Shown: one piece after another, positions 58,139 to 64,000 of the stretch | How positions within the stretch are numbered: the stretch's first letter is position 1 | How the letters are laid out: each line of letters starts with the position of its first letter | Source: Kappaphycus alvarezii | Lineage: Eukaryota; Rhodophyta; Florideophyceae; Gigartinales; Solieriaceae | Length of the DNA: 64,000 bases | Reading direction: 5' to 3' | NCBI GenBank assembly: GCA_002205965.3 | Contig: NADL03000002.1 | Location: 124,001-188,000 of the forward strand | Notes under the pieces: model-generated | Told to the model about the DNA's origin: nothing | The model's input: the letters and a program-made list of their open reading frames with translations, nothing else | The model's database searches: none | Translations under genes and position numbers: made by a program

Positions 58139-59300
58139 GTGGGAGCGGAGTTACAGATATTTGATAGTAACGACAGCGATTTCGCTCCTAAGGATGAGTC
58201 TTCATCACCCTCTCCATTTTCGATATGGTGCTATAAAGCCATGAATAATATAGCCAATGCCAATGCTCCAGAGTTAAAAACTATTTGGAATGTCATAGAG
58301 CCAATTAGAAACGAGCTCTATATAAAAAGACTACGAAATTGGGAATTATGGGGTACAGATATGTCGTTCATGGTTTTATTAACTTTGCAAAGAGGTCAGT
58401 AATTTAGGAAAAATGTTCAGCTTGTAAGGCCCAAAGCGCAATAAGTAATGAAAAAAATATTGAATTGCTCAAAAATCCTTTTAAAGCCGTTGTAGCACCT
58501 AACGGGTCTCTTTTTTCTTTTGGTCGGATTTTGAAAGACGGCAAAAGGTTAAATATTACCCAACTGCTAGGTACACTTCTTATATCACTTTCAAACAAGG
58601 TAATAGTCAGAGTGGAAATATGCAGGAAAGGAAGGAATATTTTTAGCGGTACTACGCAAAGTACAAGCTTTATGGTTTCAAGGTTGAAGTTTCTGCGTTA
58701 CTTAACGGAAAGAATCTGAACTTTCTGAAACACTACCCTGGATCTGTTGCTTATTTGGAAATATTTCAGCAGTATATTGACTTCCACGGAGGCCCCCTCC
58801 AGAAGAAAAGACACGAGGGGTAAATTGCTTAAATTGGTCCCTGCGTGTCGAGTTCCGTAACTATTTGGGATTATTAACAGATAAAAGATACCAAGGGGCG
58901 ATAGATTTGACTTGGGAGTCATTCAGAGAAAAAATCCGCGTAATCGAAATTTAGCTCGTGAAGGAGAGGCTGGAAAAAGGTAGCTTCTGATCTTATTATC
59001 GCGGACAAGTTTTTCGGGGAGTTTTGCTCATTGTGGGCGGTGGATGGGAGTAAATGGCGCTGGAAAGAATGCAACTATGATCGCGTTTTATGCCTTTGTA
59101 CAGCGCTGCCAAATATTCACATTCAGATGCATCATCTTCGCTCGGATGACAACACGCATCAGTGGAGGTTTAAGAAGCAGCTATATTCCATTGGCGAGAA
59201 TTTTACCACCAGACGCCGAAATATTCAGGAAGACTATCGTAGCATACAGCGTAGGCGGGTATAATTGCAATTTCGTAAGGTAATGCTTGACTGTAGAGAT
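58139..59300 (+). pseudogene. Unassigned + strand coding remnant
   Basis: ORFs 58139-58402, 58465-58719 and 59044-59283 follow one another in different frames. The last has 'GVNGAGKNATMIAFYAFVQ', which looks like a P-loop (G-x-N-G-A-G-K-N), and 'ILPPDAEIFRKTIVAYS'. The family is not recognised. It lies just past the end of the Helitron helicase fragment, on the opposite strand. Confidence 0.3.
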
Positions 59301-59319
59301 TTTGAGTTAGATTAAAGAA

Positions 59320-59338
59320 GAGAACAAACTTTGTTCTC
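59320..59338. repeat. Short perfect hairpin, candidate Helitron 3' end
   Basis: gagaacaaa-c-tttgttctc. On the - strand it is followed after 9 bases by CTAA (59310-59307), close to the hairpin-plus-CTRR arrangement of Helitron 3' ends. The next base is C, not the expected T. Confidence 0.45.
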
Positions 59339-59732
59339 GTTTATAGCGGGACTTAAACGGTAGACAACAGGGAGAGGTCTAATGGCTTGCAGCGTCTACA
59401 GCGAAATTGATAGTACTGAAAAAATCTTTTGTACCTGCCTCGCGTGCACAATATATTTAGGGTTTGTAAAATAGAAGGGGGATGTACAGTAGAAAGCCTA
59501 AAGACATTGATTGGTAAACATTGGCTGGTAAACACAGTCAAAAAAGTTACTAAGTCATCTAGTAAGTACCTCAGGATACTCTCTGTTCTTGCCACCCCGA
59601 TCGCTAGACTCCGAGCAAACTGTGTGGTTGCTAGGATGAGTCTTACTCTATAGCTCACCGTACAGCTGCCCATACAAGAATCACTCCTCCCTAAAGTCCA
59701 AATCTAAGCTTCCTGCCGAACAACTGATCTTG

Positions 59733-60250
59733 CTATTTTTTCGTTGTAAGTCCAAGGCACTTTTTTCCTCGCATCTGGGCAAATCCTCGGACATTTCTTG
59801 TGGAGAATGTCTTGCCGATACCTTGTGGGACATCGAAGAGGACCACACGCGATTTAATGTATCCTGGCCGCACAGTATGCCCTATAAAGATAGATTCGCT
59901 TTCCAGATTGCTTTTAGATATTTCCTGGATTGCTGCAAAGAATAATTGATTGAATACATGACGCTGGCCTTCGTTGGACTGTGAGACAGCGGTGTACACT
60001 TCTTTCTGCATTTATGCGGGATCTAGCTCAGTGGAGGGTACCTGGAGCAACTGGAGGTCTTCTAGAGGGGTCTGGAGTCCAAACATTATGGTTTTTTCTC
60101 CAGTTTTATCTTGTGAATATGTGTTTACCTCGAGCAGGACGTATTCTGTTGCATGATCATCAGAATATAGGCATCTCGCACATCTCTTCGTCGGGAGGGC
60201 TCTCTAATGTATGTGAGGAGGCGGCAATTGTGCTCCTCCCACATCTCGAG
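59733..60250 (-). pseudogene. Helitron helicase N-terminus with Walker A
   Basis: A frame from about 60200 reads 'HATEYVLLEVNTYSQDKTGEKTIMFGLQTP'. Then the ORF 60011-59733 has 'TAVSQSNEGQRHVFNQLFFAAIQE' (Q-motif region) and 'VLFDVPQGIGKTFSTRN', a Walker A in which the first Gly of GxxGxGKT is Val. After 'RGKKCLGLTTKK' no further helicase motif can be read. Confidence 0.8.
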
Positions 60251-60766
60251 AGGGAAAAAAGGACTTCAGTTCGAAAGGATAGTGGCAAGTACTCGAGAAA
60301 ATGGCATGAAAGGAGAGTAGAAAGCGTTGCGAGGTTCCCGTTTACATTTTAAGTCATCGGCGAGCAGTTTTAGAGCATGGAAGGCAGAGCTGAAGCTTTT
60401 TTGCTGTATTCTTCTACGGTGCTCAAGTTCTGGTAAGAGATAGCGCCAGGTTTACGGAGCAGGACTATTCGGATAAAGTATCGCTCTTCTTCTTGCGAAC
60501 TGGCGGCTTACAGCCTGCCGAGGACGTGTTATTGGGGTCTTGCGATGTCTTACTGTGGATGTGGGAGCGCTTTGGGAGTAGTAAGCACCTGAGCCCCGTG
60601 TTCGGAAGATTGCACGCCGAGTTCATTTCTTGCAGTCTTTTTACTATTTGAAGTACTCGGTTAATTCGTCGTACCAAAAGTTTTGTGCGCTTTTGTACTT
60701 CTGATTGGCTAAGAACCAATTTGTGAGCTTTGTTCCTGGGCGGATCTGTGCTGATTCTCGTGCGAG

Positions 60767-61101
60767 TTACGTCTCTTCAAAGTAGACGGTCTGGTAGTTC
60801 CCGACGTTTACTTCCAGTCGCACAACTGGTGAGTCACGTTCTACAAGGTCGAACACGAGCAGTCTCCATAAGCTCTCGGATGCCAGTATGTACCTTACTT
60901 CTTGAAAGTTTGAGATCTCGTAGTCTTGCTGGTCTTTTTTATCAGCTCGACTGTCACTCGGTTGTGTGCCTTGCACATATAATTGAAGAGATACTGAATG
61001 TCGCCGACGTGGGAGATATAAAGCTCGGTTTTGACATGACGGGAGAAATTATTGGAGACGGCAGGGCTGTAAGGCACAGCCCAGGAATTTTCGAATGTCA
61101 T
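60767..61101 (-). pseudogene. Helitron post-Rep block
   Basis: Two overlapping frames: 61101-60895 'SWAVPYSPAVSNNFSRHVKTELYISHVGDIQYLFNYMCKAHNRVTVEL' and 60976-60767 'ISNFQEVRYILASESLWRLLVFDLVERDSPVVRLEVNV'. These are the 'W-V-V-P-Y-x-P', 'Y-x-x-K-Y' and 'R-Y-x-x-x-x-E-A-x-W-R' landmarks of Helitron proteins. Confidence 0.85.
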
Positions 61102-61110
61102 GACGACTGA

Positions 61111-62342
61111 TCAGTTTTCGGCCCGCCACAAGCTCTCTACTTGTTGGTCACCGCGGTGTGGGTGCCTTCTTCTATACGATACATAGTAGTGGTTGTTGCT
61201 TCTTCCTGTATCGTCCATAAATGGCCTGGCTAATCCTTTTGTGCAATGGCCTTGTTCGTTGTTACAGATAGTATCAGTGTTGCGACTGCAACAAGGCGTG
61301 TGTATAGCGTTCCCGAGGGCAAATTTCCGAAGCTGTGGGTCTGCTGTAGACGTTATCTTTGCGGATATGCTATTATCGAAATTAGAAGGATCTTGGATGC
61401 TTTTTTTTGGCTGCTCGATCAAGAAAGAAGATACAGTGGGAATGCAGGAGGCTGTGCTTCTGTAAGAGGGTGACTTGATGTAGGTGACGACTTCTACCCA
61501 GTACCTCTCTCCTTACAAAAACTGCATGAGCGCGCGGAGCTTGACGTGGAAGATTTGAGCATAAAACTCGGTCTGTCTGTTTTGAGCTAGCTGTCCTGGG
61601 GCGAGGTCACGGGTGAGCTCTGGCCACTGAGTGTTGCAGATGGTGTGTGAGGAAGATGGCCGGGTGTCCTATGGCGTTGCAAATTGCGGTAATGTCGTGC
61701 AGCTCTTTTGGAATGTACCTTTCACCTCCGATATGTGTAGATGGAAAAATGAAGAGTATGCCATCTCGCACGATGTCTGCTTCGTTTTTCATGCGACCTG
61801 AGTCACCGAGTGCCTCTTAAAGGGAACTTCAGTATGGTGACCGTAGTCTGTGCTGGTTCTGACGCATGTAGGATCTGCCTTTGCGTATTGATGGACCAAG
61901 TGCGGATGGAAGAGGCGTCCTTTGTGGAGAAGTGTACTGAACTCGGGAGGCCTTTGGAACAACTTGCAGCAGGCGTGAAAATCTTGGGACTAACCTTTGC
62001 ACGGATGCTTCCTACTCTTGGAGCATTCAAACGTAACTCGGTGTGCCATCTACCGCGTTCATCCGGGAACAGAAGCGCATAGCAGAGCAAGTAGTCGGAA
62101 AGATGGCTGACGTTTACTATGACGAATACTTTGCTTGCAGTTTGTGTTCAGGGTTTCATAGCAGCGCAAAATGAATTCAATCCTTCCTGTTTTGTCGTCC
62201 TCGCATCTTGGAATGATTGCAGCTGCCTAGGAGCTATCTGGACTTTTATATTGACCTCTGTGAGTTGTGGAGGGGCGCCTATCTGCATCTCTGACCGTCC
62301 TGTACACCGTAGGGATTTACCTGCGATTTTATACTCTCTCAA
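61111..62342 (-). pseudogene. Helitron Rep domain with HUH motif
   Basis: Descending: 'LMREYKIAGKSLRC'-like (62342-62300), 'RWHTELRLNAPRVGSIRAKVSPKIF' (ORF 62090-61803), 'KNEADIVRDGILFIFPSTHIGGERYI' and 'ICNAIGHPAIFLT' (61792-61607). Near 61455-61420 one frame gives 'KHSLLHSHCIFFLD', the H-x-H nickase metal site, with Ser between the histidines where a hydrophobic residue is usual. 'GHCTKGLARPFMDDTGRSNNHYYVSYRRRHP' (ORF 61422-61111) follows, the typical K-G-F/L-P-R-P-F block. The domain would nick and join DNA through Tyr. Confidence 0.85.
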
Positions 62343-62554
62343 GCATAAGAACGTCTTTATGTGTGGGTTAACTTGGTGTAGAATTGTTTTGAGCTGTTCG
62401 AAAAGGTTTGCGTCAAGATTGGTAGCTGCAGCGGATTTTTTCGGTGTCTAATAGGATTAATAGGTGTCTTGGATGTACAAAGATACAAAGGAAGGCCCGC
62501 GACCAGGTGGAGGTGTCACAGCGCCCAAGTAGTGGTAGATAAGACCATGCATGG

Positions 62555-63414
62555 TCATTGTGGAGTTGAGGTTCGAGGAGCCGAGTCCTTCAGCAACCCA
62601 CTTGGCTGTGACGGATTCCATAGAGATTTCGTTGTTGTAGGCGCGTATTTGCTGACAGAAGCGCTTTTTCCTGTTCCAGTACCTGTCAAGTGCTCGCGGA
62701 GAAGTAAAGGAGGCTCTGAAGAAGGTTTGAATGATACTTTACCACCTTCAAAACAGTTTTCAAACTTTAGAGATGCTGTGGCACCGTCCTTGTATCGTTG
62801 TTGGGAAAATTGAAGCGCTTTAGCTCTCGATATCTGCACGTCCATACCTCCGACATCCATATACTAAGATTTTTCAAGCGTGAAGAGTCTTCGTCGAATA
62901 TGGGCTCTCTCTCGGAATTGAGCCCTTCTCAAGATAGTCTGCGATTTATCTGCTGCATTGCGACTGTGTAGAGCTCAAACTCGTTCGGTCCCTAGCCTTC
63001 GAGCAGTATCTTGCGTAGTTTCTTACTTCAGCTTTCTCATCTTTTTCTCTATCTTTCCTCGTACTGCCAAGCTCGTTCCTTTTCACTTTGAGCCGCCATG
63101 CTGTGACGCTGTCCAGCTTGGTCTCTTGTCTTTCCTTTTTAAACATATTCCTGAGGTTTCACAGCTCTCCTCTGTTGCTGACGTTCCTGTTCTCTCTGGC
63201 GTAGTTTTTCAACTGCTTGCTAATATTTGGCAGCTCTCCTCTGCCTCTTACGCTCTCTGTCGTGAGCTTTCTCAGATTCCCGTTGTTCAGGGCTCATTGC
63301 TGCTCTTCTGGTATTCATAGCCTCGCGAAATCCCCCTCGCTGCTCCTCGAACCGAGGTAAACGACCTTTTCGAGGCAAAGGTGCTAAGCCCCCGGCCTCG
63401 CCCTTTCCAGTCAC
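62555..63414 (-). pseudogene. Helitron N-terminal region
   Basis: The ORF 63414-63220 is strongly basic ('SPEQRESEKAHDRERKRQRRA'), a repeated R/K-E-R pattern common at Helitron N-termini. The ORF 62860-62555 includes 'RAKALQFSQQRYKDGATASLKFENCFEGGKVSFKPSSEPPLLLREHLTG', matching the 'C-x-x-G-K-V-x-L-P-x-L-x-x-P-P' landmark. Confidence 0.75.
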
Positions 63415-64000
63415 GGCGGCGACGGAAATAGAAACAAATAGTAATTTTGGTAGGAAGTGAAGATTTACTCAAAAACTCAATGAAAAAAATTCTAATTCTT
63501 TTTTTTTGGCGAAAAAGTAAATCTCTCTATAATGCTTTTTTAACTGCGGTTATGTATCTGCAGGTCGACTTTCTGGGTGAACTTAATGTCGCATGGTGTG
63601 CAACGTGAGGTTCTCTTACTTTCGTCCAGTCTCAGTACCGCCCTTTTGCGCCTTCCGCCTGCACCGAGAATCTCCCGCTGGCCTGAACTTGTACAATTGA
63701 TTTCGCAGATGCAGAAACAGGAAGTGGAAATCCTCAAATTTTTATTCCCCTTCCTTCTTTCACAGTCTCTCGCGACCCCTTAGCGTCAGTACAATCGAGT
63801 TCGATCTAAGCTTGGACTCGGGATGAAGTTGCAGTGGTAAGGGATCGATGATCGGTTTTACGTTGAAAGGATTAGGATATTTATTAAACCCCGATAAACC
63901 CCTAAACCCCTGAACCTCTATCCATTAATGACACAAGTATTCGTAATATTTTTGTATTTTTAATAGATAGAGGAGCCAGCAAGCACCAAAAGGATGCATC
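63415..64000. other. Right edge: no gene, telomere-like tract
   Basis: The small ORF at 63577-63783 (+) and its - strand counterpart show no motif. A CCCCTAAA-type tract lies at 63884-63917. Confidence 0.5.
63884..63917. repeat. Interstitial telomere-like tract
   Basis: Contains ttaaaccccgataaaccc then ctaaacccctgaacc: three TAAACCCC units and one TGAACC variant within 34 bases. TAAACCC/TTTAGGG repeats are telomeric in several algal and plant groups. Four imperfect units are too few to claim a telomere. Confidence 0.5.

Larger units (their letters stand above)
59733..63414 (-). mobile_element. Helitron remnant: Rep plus start of the Pif1-type helicase
   Basis: All domains are on the - strand, in order: a charged N-terminal region (63414-62860), the Helitron N-terminal domain (62860-62150), the Rep core (62090-61111) with an HUH-type motif, the conserved post-Rep block (61101-60767), a linker (60719-60030), and the first part of a Pif1-like helicase (60011-59733). 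The fused Rep/Hel order is diagnostic for Helitrons, which replicate by rolling circle. The helicase stops shortly after its Walker A region, so motifs II-VI are missing. Many frame changes. Confidence 0.88.

Noticed and set aside
59031..59283. Reading the P-loop-like stretch as the missing part of the Helitron helicase
   Set aside because: The motif is on the + strand, whereas the helicase is on the - strand; the - strand here has no clear helicase motif II or later motifs.

Overview
This window is nuclear DNA from an unidentified eukaryote. Host genes carry canonical GT-AG introns of 80-163 bases, one gene is the chromatin WD40 protein of the MSI1/RBBP4 class, and most of the rest is decayed transposable elements of eukaryotic types. 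A probable Pkr1-like gene and two LtrA-domain genes would fit an early-diverging (chytrid-like) fungus. The nuclear RsmI-type rRNA methyltransferase would also fit an alga or another protist. I cannot fix the lineage from sequence alone.

Layout: a decayed Ty3/Gypsy element (1-3650, +); a decayed Ty1/Copia element (about 4280-8600, +); two decayed Tc1/mariner copies (8604-9165, +; 9850-10690, -); a 419-bp MITE-like inverted-repeat element (11092-11510); LtrA-like gene 1 (11801-13771, +); a 5'-truncated non-LTR element with a PD-(D/E)XK-type tail (14270-16090, -); unassigned TE-like ORFs (16413-17950); a PIF/Harbinger-type transposase remnant (18195-19430, -); a pogo/DDE_1 remnant (19680-21420, -); an unassigned coiled-coil ORF (22600-22880). 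A pogo/Tigger-like element (24686-29619) follows, itself split by an inserted piggyBac-like element (26753-29584). Then come LtrA-like gene 2 (30953-33065, -), a long quiet stretch, and a second Ty3/Gypsy element with gag, protease, RT, integrase and chromodomain (about 37747-44830, -).

A compact host gene island lies at 48.6-52.8 kb: the MSI1/RBBP4 gene (+), an RsmI-family gene (-, tail to tail with it) and a Pkr1-like small membrane protein gene (+, head to head with RsmI). After it come an unassigned ORF, an endonuclease fragment and 3' tail of the non-LTR family, an AT-rich region, and a Helitron Rep/helicase remnant (59733-63414, -). The right edge carries a short telomere-like CCCTAAA-type tract.

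The four long conserved host genes cannot be read in one frame. By tracking reading phase I find 17 missing bases in them and no extra bases, several in homopolymers. This looks more like an under-corrected long-read assembly than gene decay, and it should colour every 'pseudogene' reading here. A second window-wide feature is a palindromic (TACAG)n/GTACAGTAC motif found in intergenic clusters throughout.
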